Made by a program: the position numbers and the translations under genes. Below the pieces are notes generated by a model. The model did no database searches and had not been told where the DNA came from. It saw nothing but the letters and a program-made list of their open reading frames with translations. Shown here piece by piece: positions 9,002 to 18,343 of a stretch of DNA of 63,161 nt (its first letter is position 1; every line of letters begins with the position of its first letter). Source of the stretch: an uncultured Flavobacteriales bacterium (GTDB lineage Bacteria; Bacteroidota; Bacteroidia; Flavobacteriales_D; Crocinitomicaceae); NCBI GenBank assembly GCA_913054135.1, contig CAJXJK010000018.1, forward strand, positions 1-63,161, written 5' to 3'.

Positions 9002-10237
9002 ATGGAATATCAAATTTCATCAAAAGCAAAAAGAACAATTATCGCAACAGCTGCTGTTGGATTAGTGCTCTTTATTATTGGAATTGCGACCAATATGGAT
9101 TCGGAACAATTCAAAACACGTTTGTTTTCAAACTTTTTGATTGATGGATTCTTCTTTTTCGCTATGGCATTAGGTGCCTTGTTCTTCTTGGCACTTCAAT
9201 ATGCCACTGAGACAGGTTGGTCTGTAGCCATTAAAAGAATCGTAGAAGCTGTCGCTTCTTACGTTCAAGTAGGAATAGTAGTATTGCTGGCTGTATTCGC
9301 CGTGATTTCTATCATGCAAGGTGGTTATACTGAAGTTCATGGTCATCACGTTGGTCACATCTATCAATGGATGGATCCTGTTATAGCTTCTGATCACAGC
9401 AGTGCTCAGTTCGATTCAATGATTGCTAATAAAGCACCATTCTTAACACAGACGTTCTTTTGGATTGTGACTATCATTTACATGGCAACATACTTCTTAT
9501 TCTATAAAGGATTTAGAAAAAGATCTTTACAAGAAGATATTGAAGGTGGAACTGCTATTCACATGAAAAACTTTGCTAAAGGTGCATTGTTCTTAGTGTT
9601 GTTCGGTTACTTTTCTTCAACTTCATCTTGGCACTGGTTAATGTCTGTTGACCCACACTGGTTCTCAACTTTATTCGGATGGTATACTTTCGGAGGAATG
9701 TGGTGTACTTCAATGACAGCAATTATGTTATTGTTGATCTATCTTAAGAAAAATGGATACTTAGAAAAAGTAAATGATTCACACATCCATGATGTTGGTA
9801 AATGGATCTTTGCTACTTCTTTCTTATGGTCTTACTTATTCTTCTCTCAGTTCATGCTTTATTGGTATGCTGATATTCCTGAAGAAGTAATTTATTATAC
9901 CTTCAGAATTGACAACTACCCTGTAATTTTCTGGGGAATGTTTATGATCAATTTCATCATTCCAATGTTGATTTTGATGTCAAGAGAAGCAAAAAGAAAT
10001 CCTGGAATTTTGATGGCAGTATGTGTAATCATCATTTTAGGACACTGGGCTGATGTATACATGTTAGTTACTCCTGGTACAATGGGAGAGCATGGAACAA
10101 TCGGATTCCTTGAAGTTGGTTTGTTTATGGTTTTCGCCGGAATATTTGCTTATTTCGTCTTGAACACATTAACTAAGGCACCATTGATGCCTAAGAACCA
10201 CCCTTACTTAGACGAAAGTAAACACCACGAGATTTAA
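9002..10237 (+). CDS. actF: Alternative complex III subunit F, membrane quinol-oxidoreductase subunit
   Basis: Polytopic inner-membrane subunit of ACIII, homologous to ActC/NrfD (411 residues, about ten helices). Recognisable segments include SSTSSWHWLMSVDPHWFSTL and LMSREAKRNPGILM, typical of the quinol:cytochrome c oxidoreductase family. In known structures it completes the membrane core beside ActC. It begins 30 nt after actE and is followed 27 nt later by the oxidase genes. That operon layout is the usual sign of a physically associated ACIII-oxidase supercomplex. Confidence 0.93.
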   Translation: MEYQISSKAKRTIIATAAVGLVLFIIGIATNMDSEQFKTRLFSNFLIDGFFFFAMALGALFFLALQYATETGWSVAIKRIVEAVASYVQVGIVVLLAVFAVISIMQGGYTEVHGHHVGHIYQWMDPVIASDHSSAQFDSMIANKAPFLTQTFFWIVTIIYMATYFLFYKGFRKRSLQEDIEGGTAIHMKNFAKGALFLVLFGYFSSTSSWHWLMSVDPHWFSTLFGWYTFGGMWCTSMTAIMLLLIYLKKNGYLEKVNDSHIHDVGKWIFATSFLWSYLFFSQFMLYWYADIPEEVIYYTFRIDNYPVIFWGMFMINFIIPMLILMSREAKRNPGILMAVCVIIILGHWADVYMLVTPGTMGEHGTIGFLEVGLFMVFAGIFAYFVLNTLTKAPLMPKNHPYLDESKHHEI

Positions 10238-10264
10238 TTGATTATAGAGTAAAAAGATTTTAAA

Positions 10265-11548
10265 ATGGGAATGAAATTAATAGTACTAGTCGTAATCGTT
10301 TTAGCTGTAATTGCAGTTGCGCAGTTTATGCGTGTTTACGAACTTTCTTCTAAGCTGAAAGGTCATAAAGAAGAAGATATCGACCTGAAAACGAATAACA
10401 TCAATGCGGGAATGATGATGGTCTTTGTGGCTGTTTTCTTTGCTTCTTTGTTATACATGTGCTACAAGTACGGTAATGGTATGTTACCTGAAGCTGCTTC
10501 GGCGCACGGACAAGATGTTGATTGGTTATTTAACCTTAACTGGATAATTGTATTTGCCGTATTCTTTGCGTGTAACTTCCTATTATTCTACTTTGCTTAT
10601 AAGTATTCTTATCACCCTGATAGAAAAGCATATTACTTTCCACATGACAATAAGTTAGAGTTAGTTTGGACAGTAGTACCTGCGGTTGCTTTGGCATTCA
10701 TCATCATCTTTGGTTTGATGACTTGGAATAATATTACAGGTAAGCCATCTGAGGATGCAGTACTTGTTGAATTATATGCTAAGCAATTTGATTTTACAGC
10801 AAGATATTCTGGTGAAGACAACAAATTAGGTTACGCCGATTATAAGTTAGTGAATAGCGACAATGTTGTTAATCCATTAGGAGTTGTAACAAAAGGATTC
10901 ATTGATTCTTCAGTTGTTAAGATTGAAAGAGACATCATGAGCTGGCAAGATAAGCTTGACGGAGTTGGTGAAGGAACTGAAATCTTGAGTGCAGCTAGTG
11001 AAATCAAATATCAAGCTGATATTGAGAAAATGGGCCGTATCAAAGAAAGAATCTTAACTATGGAACAAGCTATGGGAGATTCTATCTACTCTATGGCTGA
11101 AGATGACTTTACTACAAAAACTACATTGTTTTTAATTAAAGATCAAGAGTACCAATTCATTTTTAGATCTCAAGATGTAATTCACTCAGCATATTTCCCA
11201 CACTTCAGAGCTCAAATGAACTGTGTACCTGGTATGAGAACGAAGTTAAAGTTCACGCCAATTTTCACTACAGCTGAAATGAGAGAAAAGACAGGAAATC
11301 CTGACTTCAACTTTATCTTATTATGTAATAAGATTTGTGGAGCACAGCATTCAATGATGAACATGGCTGTTCATGTTGGAACTGCTGAAGAGTTCGAAGC
11401 TTGGAAAGCAGACGTCAATGTTAGTGGTGTTGCTTATGTAGTACCAAGACCTGAAGCAGAAGAAGTAGAAGAGATTGCAGAGGATATTAGTGCCGACGGA
11501 AATGAAGATGAAAATGAAGAAGATTTGGACGAAGACGTTCAACCTTAA
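10265..11548 (+). CDS. coxB: Cytochrome c oxidase subunit II
   Basis: CuA-bearing subunit of an aa3-type oxidase, 427 residues. The cupredoxin domain has the CuA ligands: His307 in VIHSAYFP, Cys354 and Cys358 in CNKICGAQH, His362 and Met365. Oddities: the usual Glu between the cysteines is Lys356; there are four hydrophobic helices (about 4-22, 48-68, 90-112, 132-151) where two are typical; and roughly 100 residues, largely charged and helical (about 183-285), are inserted between the YAKQFDF strand and the rest of the domain. No cytochrome c domain is fused. The C-terminus is strongly acidic. Confidence 0.95.
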   Translation: MGMKLIVLVVIVLAVIAVAQFMRVYELSSKLKGHKEEDIDLKTNNINAGMMMVFVAVFFASLLYMCYKYGNGMLPEAASAHGQDVDWLFNLNWIIVFAVFFACNFLLFYFAYKYSYHPDRKAYYFPHDNKLELVWTVVPAVALAFIIIFGLMTWNNITGKPSEDAVLVELYAKQFDFTARYSGEDNKLGYADYKLVNSDNVVNPLGVVTKGFIDSSVVKIERDIMSWQDKLDGVGEGTEILSAASEIKYQADIEKMGRIKERILTMEQAMGDSIYSMAEDDFTTKTTLFLIKDQEYQFIFRSQDVIHSAYFPHFRAQMNCVPGMRTKLKFTPIFTTAEMREKTGNPDFNFILLCNKICGAQHSMMNMAVHVGTAEEFEAWKADVNVSGVAYVVPRPEAEEVEEIAEDISADGNEDENEEDLDEDVQP

Positions 11549-11596
11549 GATTAAGAAGTTTAGTTAAAAGTATTAAGATAATTAAAGAATAAATTT

Positions 11597-13390
11597 ATGT
11601 CAGCAGCAGCAGCTCACGATCACGGACATCACCACAAAGAAAGCTTCATAACGAAGTACATTTTCAGTCAAGATCACAAAATGATTGGAAAACAGTTTTT
11701 GGTGACTGCAATCATTATGGCGGTAGTAGCGGTATTGTTATCGGTATTATTCAGAATCCAATTAGGATGGCCAGGAGAGTCTAATAGTGCATTATCATTT
11801 TTCTTAGGAGACACTTGGGCTCCAGACGGAGTTTTAGATAGAGGAATGTATCTCGGCCTTGTTACAATACATGGTACCATTATGGTATTCTTCGTTTTAA
11901 CTGGTGGTTTATCAGGTACGTTCTCAAACCTTCTAATTCCGCTTCAGTTAGGTGCGCGTGATATGGCGTCAGGATTACTTAATATGATTTCATATTGGTT
12001 ATTCTTCCTTTCTTCTGTATTGATGCTTTATTCTCTATTCGTAGAGACGGGACCTGCAGGTGGAGGTTGGACGATTTACCCACCATTATCTATTTATGAA
12101 GAGGCAACACCTAGTTCAGGACAAGGTATGACACTTTGGTTGTTATCAATGACAATTTTTGTTGCGTCATCTTTATTAGGATCATTGAATTATATCGTAA
12201 CAGTTCTTAACCTTAGAACTAAAGGAATGAAAATGACAAGAATGCCTTTAACAATTTGGGCTTTCTTTATTACAGCAGTAATTGGTGTACTTTCTTTCCC
12301 AGTTCTTGTATCAGCTGTAGTACTGATGTTGATGGATAGAACTATGGGTACTTCATTCTATGTGAATGATGCTATTCAAGGAGGAGAAATCTTAGAGCAA
12401 TCTGGAGGATCTCCAATTTTATTTGAACACCTTTTCTGGTTCTTAGGTCACCCTGAGGTATACATTGTATTACTTCCTGCCCTAGGTTTAACTTCAGAAA
12501 TTGTATCAACTAATTCACGTAAACCGATTTTCGGATACAAAGCCATGATCTTATCGATCTTAGCAATTGCATTCTTATCGTTTATCGTATGGGGTCACCA
12601 CATGTTTATTACGGGAATGAATCCTTTCTTAGGAGGTGTATTCGTATTTACAACATTGTTGATTGCAATTCCATCAGCTGTAAAAGTGTTTAACTACATC
12701 ACTACACTTTGGAAAGGTAACATCAAGTACACTCCTGCAATGTTGTTCTCAGTAGGTTTAGTATCATCATTCATCACCGGTGGTATTACTGGAATTATCC
12801 TTGCCGATTCAGCTCTTGATATTGCTGTTCACGATACTTACTTTGTTGTGGCACACTTCCACGTAGTAATGGGATTATCTGCCATCTTCGGAATGTTTGC
12901 TGGTGTTTACCACTGGTTCCCTAAGATGTATGGTAAAATGATGAATTCAAAATTAGGTATGGTTCACTTCTGGTTGACATTAATTTCAGCCTATGGGGTA
13001 TTCTTCCCAATGCACTTTGTTGGTATCGGTGGAGCGCCAAGAAGATATTATGACTACTCTGTATACGAGTCATTTGACACGAATCAACTTGAGATGTTTA
13101 TTGATCTGAATGAAATCATTTCAATCTTCGCAATTGTTGGAGCATTGGCTCAAGCGATATTCATCTTTAACTTTTTCTATAGTATTAGAAGAGGTCAAAA
13201 AGCAGTTCAAAATCCTTGGAAAGGAAATACTCTTGAATGGACAACACCGGTTGAACACATTCACGGTAACTGGCCAGGAGAAATTCCAACGGTTCACAGA
13301 TGGCCTTATGACTATTCTAAACCAGGAAAAGAAGAAGACTACTGTCCTCAAAACGTTCCTTTAGAAGAAGGAGAAGAGGAAGATCATTAA
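11597..13390 (+). CDS. coxA: Cytochrome c oxidase subunit I
   Basis: Catalytic haem-copper subunit (597 residues) that reduces O2 and pumps protons. The N-terminus is His-rich. Landmarks: the haem a ligand His in TIHGTIMVFFVLTGG, the CuB site GHPEVYIVLLPALG with the His-Tyr pair and the Glu of the D channel, the following HH pair in VWGHHMFITGM, the K-channel lysine in SAVKVFNYITTL, and the haem-ligand region VVAHFHVVMG. These place it with the A-type oxidases. It is the last gene of the act-cox operon. No subunit III follows; a terminator does, so subunit III and the assembly genes must lie elsewhere. Confidence 0.96.
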   Translation: MSAAAAHDHGHHHKESFITKYIFSQDHKMIGKQFLVTAIIMAVVAVLLSVLFRIQLGWPGESNSALSFFLGDTWAPDGVLDRGMYLGLVTIHGTIMVFFVLTGGLSGTFSNLLIPLQLGARDMASGLLNMISYWLFFLSSVLMLYSLFVETGPAGGGWTIYPPLSIYEEATPSSGQGMTLWLLSMTIFVASSLLGSLNYIVTVLNLRTKGMKMTRMPLTIWAFFITAVIGVLSFPVLVSAVVLMLMDRTMGTSFYVNDAIQGGEILEQSGGSPILFEHLFWFLGHPEVYIVLLPALGLTSEIVSTNSRKPIFGYKAMILSILAIAFLSFIVWGHHMFITGMNPFLGGVFVFTTLLIAIPSAVKVFNYITTLWKGNIKYTPAMLFSVGLVSSFITGGITGIILADSALDIAVHDTYFVVAHFHVVMGLSAIFGMFAGVYHWFPKMYGKMMNSKLGMVHFWLTLISAYGVFFPMHFVGIGGAPRRYYDYSVYESFDTNQLEMFIDLNEIISIFAIVGALAQAIFIFNFFYSIRRGQKAVQNPWKGNTLEWTTPVEHIHGNWPGEIPTVHRWPYDYSKPGKEEDYCPQNVPLEEGEEEDH

Positions 13391-13407
13391 AAGATATATT
13401 ATATATA

Positions 13408-13444
13408 AAACCCTGTCTTGACATAGTCGAGACAGGGTTTTTTT
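13408..13444 (+). terminator. Terminator of the act-cox operon
   Basis: A 15-bp stem (AAACCCTGTCTTGAC with GTCGAGACAGGGTTT, one G-T pair) around a 3-nt loop runs into a T-tract of seven, 18 bp after the coxA stop. Confidence 0.93.
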
Positions 13445-13457
13445 ATGTCTTGAATTA

Positions 13458-13484
13458 TTTGCTAAAACTAAAGCAGTATATTTG
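13458..13484 (+). promoter_or_regulatory. ruvB promoter, short leader
   Basis: TATATTTG at 13477-13484 matches TAnnTTTG exactly, and TTTG lies at 13458-13461. The 15-bp spacing is shorter than the usual 19-21, so the -33 is doubtful. The box ends 8 bp before the ATG, implying a very short leader or a leaderless mRNA. Confidence 0.5.
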
Positions 13485-13492
13485 ATAATAGA

Positions 13493-14527
13493 ATGGAAGA
13501 AGAAGATTCGTTTGATTACCGTGATGACAGTGGCTTTTCTCAAGAAGAGGAAATCGACAAGGCCTTGCGCCCCAAAATGTTTGATGATTTTGCGGGTCAA
13601 AAGAAAGTAATTGAAAATCTTGAGGTCTTCGTGCAAGCCGCTAAGCAAAGAGATGAATCTTTAGATCATGTTTTGCTTCATGGACCTCCGGGTCTTGGTA
13701 AAACCACTTTAGCAAATATCTTAGCTAATGAATTGGGTGTCGGAATTAAGATTACAACTGGTCCAGTTTTAGACAAGCCAGGTGATCTTGCTGGACTTCT
13801 TACTAACCTTGAAGAAGGAGATGTACTCTTTATTGATGAAATACACAGACTGTCGCCGGTAATTGAAGAGTATCTATACTCAGCAATGGAAGATTTCATG
13901 ATAGATATTATGATTGATTCGGGCCCTTCTGCAAGAACTGTTCAACTCAATTTAAATCCGTTCACCTTAATTGGTGCAACCACGAGATCAGGTTTATTAA
14001 CCTCTCCTTTAAGAGCAAGGTTTGGAATAAATAGTAGGCTAGAGTATTATGATACTGAGATTTTGTCGCATATTATAATTAGAGCTGCCGGAATTTTGGA
14101 TGTCGAAATAATTGAGAATGCGGCAATTGAAATTGCCAGAAGATCAAGAGGTACACCAAGAATAGCAAATGCTCTTTTAAGAAGAGTAAGAGATTTTGCT
14201 CAGATTAAAGGTGATGGAGTTATTAACCTAGATATAGCCAACATTGCTTTAGAGGCTCTTAACGTAGATCAGAACGGTTTAGATGAGATGGATAATAAAA
14301 TATTATCTGTTATGATTGAAAAGTTCAATGGTGGGCCAGTGGGCTTGACAACAATTGCTACTGCAGTTGGTGAGAATGCCGGTACTATTGAAGAAGTCTA
14401 TGAACCATTCCTAATAAAAGAAGGTTACCTCATGAGAACTCCACGAGGAAGAAAGGTAACCGAAAGAGCTTTGAAACATTTGGGTCACGATTTAGGATTC
14501 TTTCAAGGAGGATTATTCAATGACTAA
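13493..14527 (+). CDS. ruvB: Holliday junction branch migration helicase RuvB
   Basis: Hexameric AAA+ motor that, with RuvA, drives Holliday junction branch migration in recombinational repair (344 residues). Walker A is GPPGLGKTT at 64-72, Walker B with DEIH at 115-118, and sensor/arginine-finger residues are in [18 protein letters not shown] (161-178). The C-terminal winged helix contains [16 protein letters not shown] short acidic N-terminal stretch precedes [12 protein letters not shown]. The last 8 bp overlap the start of queG, so the two are translationally coupled. ruvA is 12 kb downstream in a different operon, as is common outside Proteobacteria. Confidence 0.98.
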   Translation: MEEEDSFDYRDDSGFSQEEEIDKALRPKMFDDFAGQKKVIENLEVFVQAAKQRDESLDHVLLHGPPGLGKTTLANILANELGVGIKITTGPVLDKPGDLAGLLTNLEEGDVLFIDEIHRLSPVIEEYLYSAMEDFMIDIMIDSGPSARTVQLNLNPFTLIGATTRSGLLTSPLRARFGINSRLEYYDTEILSHIIIRAAGILDVEIIENAAIEIARRSRGTPRIANALLRRVRDFAQIKGDGVINLDIANIALEALNVDQNGLDEMDNKILSVMIEKFNGGPVGLTTIATAVGENAGTIEEVYEPFLIKEGYLMRTPRGRKVTERALKHLGHDLGFFQGGLFND

Positions 14528-15443
14528 AGCTGAATTATCAAGCTTTGTTAAATCTCATGCCGATAGGCTTGGCTTTTTATCGTGTGGAATATCGAAAGTA
14601 GTTTTTCTAGAAAAGGAAGCCTCCCATCTTGAAAATTGGTTGAACAACAATTACAATGGGAAAATGGCCTACATGGCCAATCATTTTGACAAAAGACTCA
14701 ATCCTGCATTATTGGTGGATGATGCCAAATCAGTTATTTCAGTACTGGTAAATTACTTTCCTGAAAAAGATCTTTTCGAAGACAAAGAACTCAAACTATC
14801 AAAATATGCCTATGGTAAAGATTACCATCAGGTAATTCGTAAGAATCTCAATGAATTGATTGAAATAATCAAAGAAGAGGTAGGTGACGTAAACGCAAGA
14901 TGTTTTACTGATTCAGCTCCGGTATTAGATAAAGCGTGGGCAGAAAGAGCTGGTTTAGGTTGGATTGGTAAAAATGCGAACTTGATTTCAACTCAAAAAG
15001 GATCATTTTTCTTTATTGGAGAAATCATTATTGATTTAGAATTGGAATATGATGAACCCGCAACCGATCATTGCGGAACCTGCACTAAATGTATTGAGGC
15101 CTGCCCAACAGAAGCCATCATCAAACCACAAGTAGTTGACGGTTCCAAATGTATATCTTATCTAACCATTGAATTAAAAGATGAACTCATTCCTCAAAAA
15201 TTTGAAGATCAAATGAAGGGATGGATGTTTGGATGTGATATATGTCAAGACATTTGTCCATGGAATCGCTTCTCGGTTCCGCACAACCAAGAGAGTTTTT
15301 TACCGCACCCTGATTTATCACAAACAGATTTTACAGAATTGAGCAAAGAAACATTTAACCTCTTGTTTCAAAAATCGGCGGTTAAGAGGACAAAGTTTGA
15401 GGGGTTGAAACGAAATATCAAGTTCGTTCAAAATAAGGCATAA
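14520..15443 (+). CDS. queG: Epoxyqueuosine reductase
   Basis: Cobalamin-dependent reductase for the last step of queuosine synthesis in the wobble position of tRNAs with GUN anticodons (307 residues, cytoplasm). The N-terminal cobalamin-binding region includes [18 protein letters not shown] (from residue 128), which carries the catalytic acid region of the family. Two 4Fe-4S clusters are formed by C185, C188, C191, C195 and by C211, C239, C242, C246. It lacks the HEAT-like tail of longer homologues, which is normal for the 300-residue class. It shares an operon with ruvB, and a hairpin follows immediately. Confidence 0.96.
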   Translation: MTKAELSSFVKSHADRLGFLSCGISKVVFLEKEASHLENWLNNNYNGKMAYMANHFDKRLNPALLVDDAKSVISVLVNYFPEKDLFEDKELKLSKYAYGKDYHQVIRKNLNELIEIIKEEVGDVNARCFTDSAPVLDKAWAERAGLGWIGKNANLISTQKGSFFFIGEIIIDLELEYDEPATDHCGTCTKCIEACPTEAIIKPQVVDGSKCISYLTIELKDELIPQKFEDQMKGWMFGCDICQDICPWNRFSVPHNQESFLPHPDLSQTDFTELSKETFNLLFQKSAVKRTKFEGLKRNIKFVQNKA

Positions 15444-15476
15444 AAAAATCCTGCTTCAGTTAAACCAAAGCAGGAT
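15442..15476. terminator. Bidirectional terminator between queG and the 61-aa gene
   Basis: ATCCTGCTT (15448-15456) pairs with AAGCAGGAT (15468-15476) across an 11-nt loop. Seven A precede it, giving a good T-run for minus-strand transcripts. On the plus strand the following sequence is only T-rich, so it is stronger for the minus-strand gene. Confidence 0.8.
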
Positions 15477-15495
15477 CAATATTATTTTTGTTTTT

Positions 15496-15681
15496 TTAAG
15501 CTTTCTTAAAAGCAACTTTTAAAACATCAGGATAAATACCGCCAAATTTCGATATGCACCACTCCTGAAATCCATCAATTTCATCAGACTTAATCCAGCT
15601 CAATGCTTTCTTAAGTTCTTTCTGAAACAACAGTTTGTCAAAACTAACTTTCGTCAGTATCTCCTTGCATAATTCTAACAT
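15496..15681 (-). CDS. Small conserved hypothetical protein, 61 aa
   Basis: A short soluble protein without signal or membrane helix. Helical segments are predicted throughout (MLELCKEILTKVSF, ELKKALSWIKSD, DGFQEWCISKFGG). I recall very similar 55-65 residue proteins with the pattern LCK-IL-KVSFD---F-KEL-KAL-W across flavobacteria, but no function. It is convergent to queG, shares the hairpin as a terminator, and stands alone on the minus strand. The small size and even composition, with Phe/Trp spaced as in a folded helical bundle, argue for a real gene. A role in protein-protein contact is only a guess. Confidence 0.7.
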   Translation of the reverse strand: MLELCKEILTKVSFDKLLFQKELKKALSWIKSDEIDGFQEWCISKFGGIYPDVLKVAFKKA

Positions 15682-15894
15682 AGGTTCGTTGTTTTAGGTT
15701 CTATAAATATACAGTTATTATCGATTAATTACTTAAAATTAAAGATGAACTTATTAACAATCGTAATGTTAACCGATTTAGTAACGTGAATAAAGACGTA
15801 GAAAAGGCATATTTATTTTTATAAGTTAGTGAATTTGTGTTAAAAAGTCAAAATGAATTCTCACTAAGAATCAACTCCTTGCTTTTATGTACCG

Positions 15895-16191
15895 TTAAAA
15901 CTTAACCGTTAGTCCATAAAGTGTTAGATTTTTGCGAACCTGACCGTAGTTTTTAGATGATAAGTATCCAATATCTGATGAAATGTCGTGTCTTTTCCAC
16001 TTGAATAAATAATCTCATGATCAAGCTTCGAGAACATTCGTAAGTCAAGATAATTCATTTGTCCTGAGTTTGTCAAACCTTTGTATTCAGGGCTTTCTTG
16101 ATTCAAATCGTGCATTCAATGTGAAGGTCTGCCATATTCTTTCAATCTTATTAGAATAAAGTTGGTTTATAGGATATCCTAACAGAACGGC
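15895..16191 (-). pseudogene. Possible remnant of an outer-membrane beta-barrel protein (C-terminus)
   Basis: No intact gene lies in the 15682-16302 gap, but the minus strand shows a protein-like trail. One frame reads KIERIWQTFTLNARFESRKP and stops. A second frame carries GQMNYLDLRMFSKLDHEIIY. The first frame then resumes with YLFKWKRHDISSDIGYLSSK and ends NLTLYGLTVKF before TAA. Alternating aromatic/polar strands and a terminal Phe are what a barrel C-terminus looks like, and the two shifts would compensate each other. The bounding stop is TGA at 16192-16194. It may instead be chance in AT-rich DNA or an assembly error in a real gene. Confidence 0.35.
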
Positions 16192-16266
16192 TCAAAATTA
16201 AACAGACATCAATTTAGGAACCCAATAATATAGCGTGCTTTGGTTTCAGCAATCACTTTTTTGAAC

Positions 16267-16275
16267 TTAACTTTA
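16267..16275 (+). promoter_or_regulatory. TTAACTTTA box before a T9SS cargo gene
   Basis: TTAACTTTA, a near-match to the -7 consensus (TAnnTTTG), ends 27 bp before the ATG at 16303. The same box precedes the cargo genes at 40511 and 49325 and, less exactly, 22721. Confidence 0.35.
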
Positions 16276-16302
16276 AGCGATTATTAATCTAATACGATAT
16301 AC

Positions 16303-18258
16303 ATGAAACGAATTTTATTTACCTTTTTAGCAATTGCAGGATCTGCGGCTGGCTTCTCTCAAGTCAACAAAGTTCCGTTAATTGAGCACTTTACACAAGC
16401 TTCTTGTGGACCATGTGCAAGTCAAAATCCAACACTAAAAGCGAATCTTGATGCTTTCGGTACTGCAAACTACGTGAGAGTTTCTCACCAAGTTTCTTGG
16501 CCTGGTGTTGATCCAATGAACGCATCTTTCCCTGCAGGACCAGAGGATAGAAGATCTTATTACGGAATTACTGGTGTACCTAATACATCATTAAATGGTG
16601 GAGCACCTGGTTCTTCAACTACGATTGTAACTGCATCTACTTTAGCTTCAGCTGCAGCTCAAATGACTGATTACAGTATTACTGCAACTCAATCTTGGGC
16701 AAATGCAAATGAAGTAACTGTTGATATTGATGTTACAAACGAAACAGGATCTGCAATTTCTGCTGCTGACAAGATTTATGTTGTTATGATGGAAGAAGTT
16801 GTTACTTATTCTTCAGCTCCAGGTTCAAACGGAGAAACTGAATTTGAGTACGTAATGCGTGAAATGTACAATGCTTCTACTGGAGCTGGTGGTGCAACTA
16901 CTGGTGCTGCTTTAGGAACTATTGCTGGTAACGCAACTACAAACTTCAACTTTACTTTAACTAGCTTACCTAATTATATTGCTGATAAGAATGAAATTCT
17001 TTTTGCTGTATATATCCAAAATAACGGAACAAAAGAGATTGAGCAAGCAGGAAAAACTGCACATGTTGCAATCCCTGGAATCATAAGTGTTTCTGCTGGA
17101 GCAAATTCAACTGCTGCAACAAGTATTTGTGATTACGATTTCACTCCACAAATTGATTTCACAAACAATGATGCTTCAACTAACGTAACTCAAGTTGTTG
17201 CTGAATACTCTATTGATGCTGGAACTCCAGTTCAACAAACATTCAATGGTAATTTAACTAACGGTCAAATGACTTCAATTACTTTCCCAGCGACTACATT
17301 GAACCCTGGAACTTCAGTTGTTTCTTATGAAATTATTTCTGTGAACGGTGGTCAAGATTGGTCAAGCCCACTTGCTGTTTCTATTGATGATGAGTCTTAT
17401 AGTAAAGCTAGTGCTTCAGGTGTTGCTGCTCCAGTTTTTGAAGGATTTGAAAACGCGACTCTTGAGTCAGGAACAGGATACTCTAGAGATATCTCTACTG
17501 GTTTCTTCGAAGATGGTGGCGTTGCAAGTAACAGCTTTGGTGTTGTTGATGGACCTTCATATAGCTATGGATCACATGGAGGATTTGGAAACTCTGACAG
17601 ATTAGTTAGAGCTAGATTATTCAGTATTGGTTCTGGAACTGTAATGAGATTAACTATGGATAAAGTAAACTTAGGAACTGATTCTGAGTTAACTTTTAAC
17701 CATGCTTACCGTCAGTATGCTGCTGAGAATGATAGATTAGAAATACATGTTTCTGATGATTGTGGTGCTACTTGGACTTCAGTTTTCAATGAAGCTGGAT
17801 CTTCATTATCAACTATAGCTGCTAGTACTGATGCTTACAACTCACCAGGTGCTGGAGATTGGGAAGCTAATACAATTGATTTATCTGCTTTTGATGGAAC
17901 AGATGATGTAATCGTAAGATTTACAATTACTTCTGCGTTCGGAAACAACTTGTTTATTGATGATATCAATATCGGAGATGCTGGTTCTAATCCAGGAGCT
18001 TCTATTGTTGAAGATGAAAAAGTTTCTTTCAAAGTATTCCCTAACCCTGCTAACGAGCAATTCGTAGTAAGCTTAGGACAAGATATTGATTCAGAAATTC
18101 AAATTCTTGATCTTCAAGGGAAAATCGTTTCAACTCAAGTTGTTTCTGCTGGAAACACTAATGTAACGATCAACTCTTCAAATCTTGAAGCTGGTGTTTA
18201 CACTGTTTTAGTTAAAACTGAAAACGGAGTAACTGCTAAGAAAGTTACTATCCAATAA
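16303..18258 (+). CDS. T9SS-secreted thioredoxin-fold (Omp28-like) protein with type A sorting domain
   Basis: A 651-residue secreted or surface protein. Order: signal peptide (1-20); thioredoxin-like domain (about 22-110) with the active-site motif CGPC at 35-38 and a candidate cis-proline in ITGVPNTSLNGG; beta-rich segments (about 125-360); a jelly-roll adhesion-like domain (about 375-560) around the VFEGFENATLESG start; and a T9SS type A sorting domain (about 572-651) from FKVFPNPANEQF to GVYTVLVKTENG and KKVTIQ. Export is through the Sec system and then SprA-type T9SS. The CGPC site is the classical thioredoxin pair, so disulfide reduction or exchange at the cell surface is plausible but unproven. 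Monocistronic, with its own terminator. Confidence 0.88.
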   Translation: MKRILFTFLAIAGSAAGFSQVNKVPLIEHFTQASCGPCASQNPTLKANLDAFGTANYVRVSHQVSWPGVDPMNASFPAGPEDRRSYYGITGVPNTSLNGGAPGSSTTIVTASTLASAAAQMTDYSITATQSWANANEVTVDIDVTNETGSAISAADKIYVVMMEEVVTYSSAPGSNGETEFEYVMREMYNASTGAGGATTGAALGTIAGNATTNFNFTLTSLPNYIADKNEILFAVYIQNNGTKEIEQAGKTAHVAIPGIISVSAGANSTAATSICDYDFTPQIDFTNNDASTNVTQVVAEYSIDAGTPVQQTFNGNLTNGQMTSITFPATTLNPGTSVVSYEIISVNGGQDWSSPLAVSIDDESYSKASASGVAAPVFEGFENATLESGTGYSRDISTGFFEDGGVASNSFGVVDGPSYSYGSHGGFGNSDRLVRARLFSIGSGTVMRLTMDKVNLGTDSELTFNHAYRQYAAENDRLEIHVSDDCGATWTSVFNEAGSSLSTIAASTDAYNSPGAGDWEANTIDLSAFDGTDDVIVRFTITSAFGNNLFIDDINIGDAGSNPGASIVEDEKVSFKVFPNPANEQFVVSLGQDIDSEIQILDLQGKIVSTQVVSAGNTNVTINSSNLEAGVYTVLVKTENGVTAKKVTIQ

Positions 18259-18278
18259 GAATAGTATATAAGTATTAG

Positions 18279-18309
18279 AGGGGAGAACCATTGGTTCTCC
18301 CCTTTTTTT
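18279..18309 (+). terminator. Terminator after the 16303 cargo gene
   Basis: AGGGGAGAACCA and TGGTTCTCCCCT form a perfect 12-bp inverted repeat with a 1-nt centre, followed by seven T. Confidence 0.95.
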
Positions 18310-18339
18310 GTGCCCTATAGTTTGAACTCATTACCTTTG
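18307..18339 (+). promoter_or_regulatory. Full Bacteroidota promoter overlapping a terminator
   Basis: TTTG (18307-18310) lies 21 bp before TACCTTTG (18332-18339), fitting the TTTG-N19-21-TAnnTTTG pattern. The -33 uses the last bases of the upstream terminator's T-run, and the -7 ends only 4 bp before the ATG at 18344. Confidence 0.6.
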
Positions 18340-18343
18340 ATTT

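Noticed and set aside
15924-16115. 63-codon minus-strand gene
   Set aside because: It is preceded directly by a stop and fits better as the middle piece of a frameshifted remnant.
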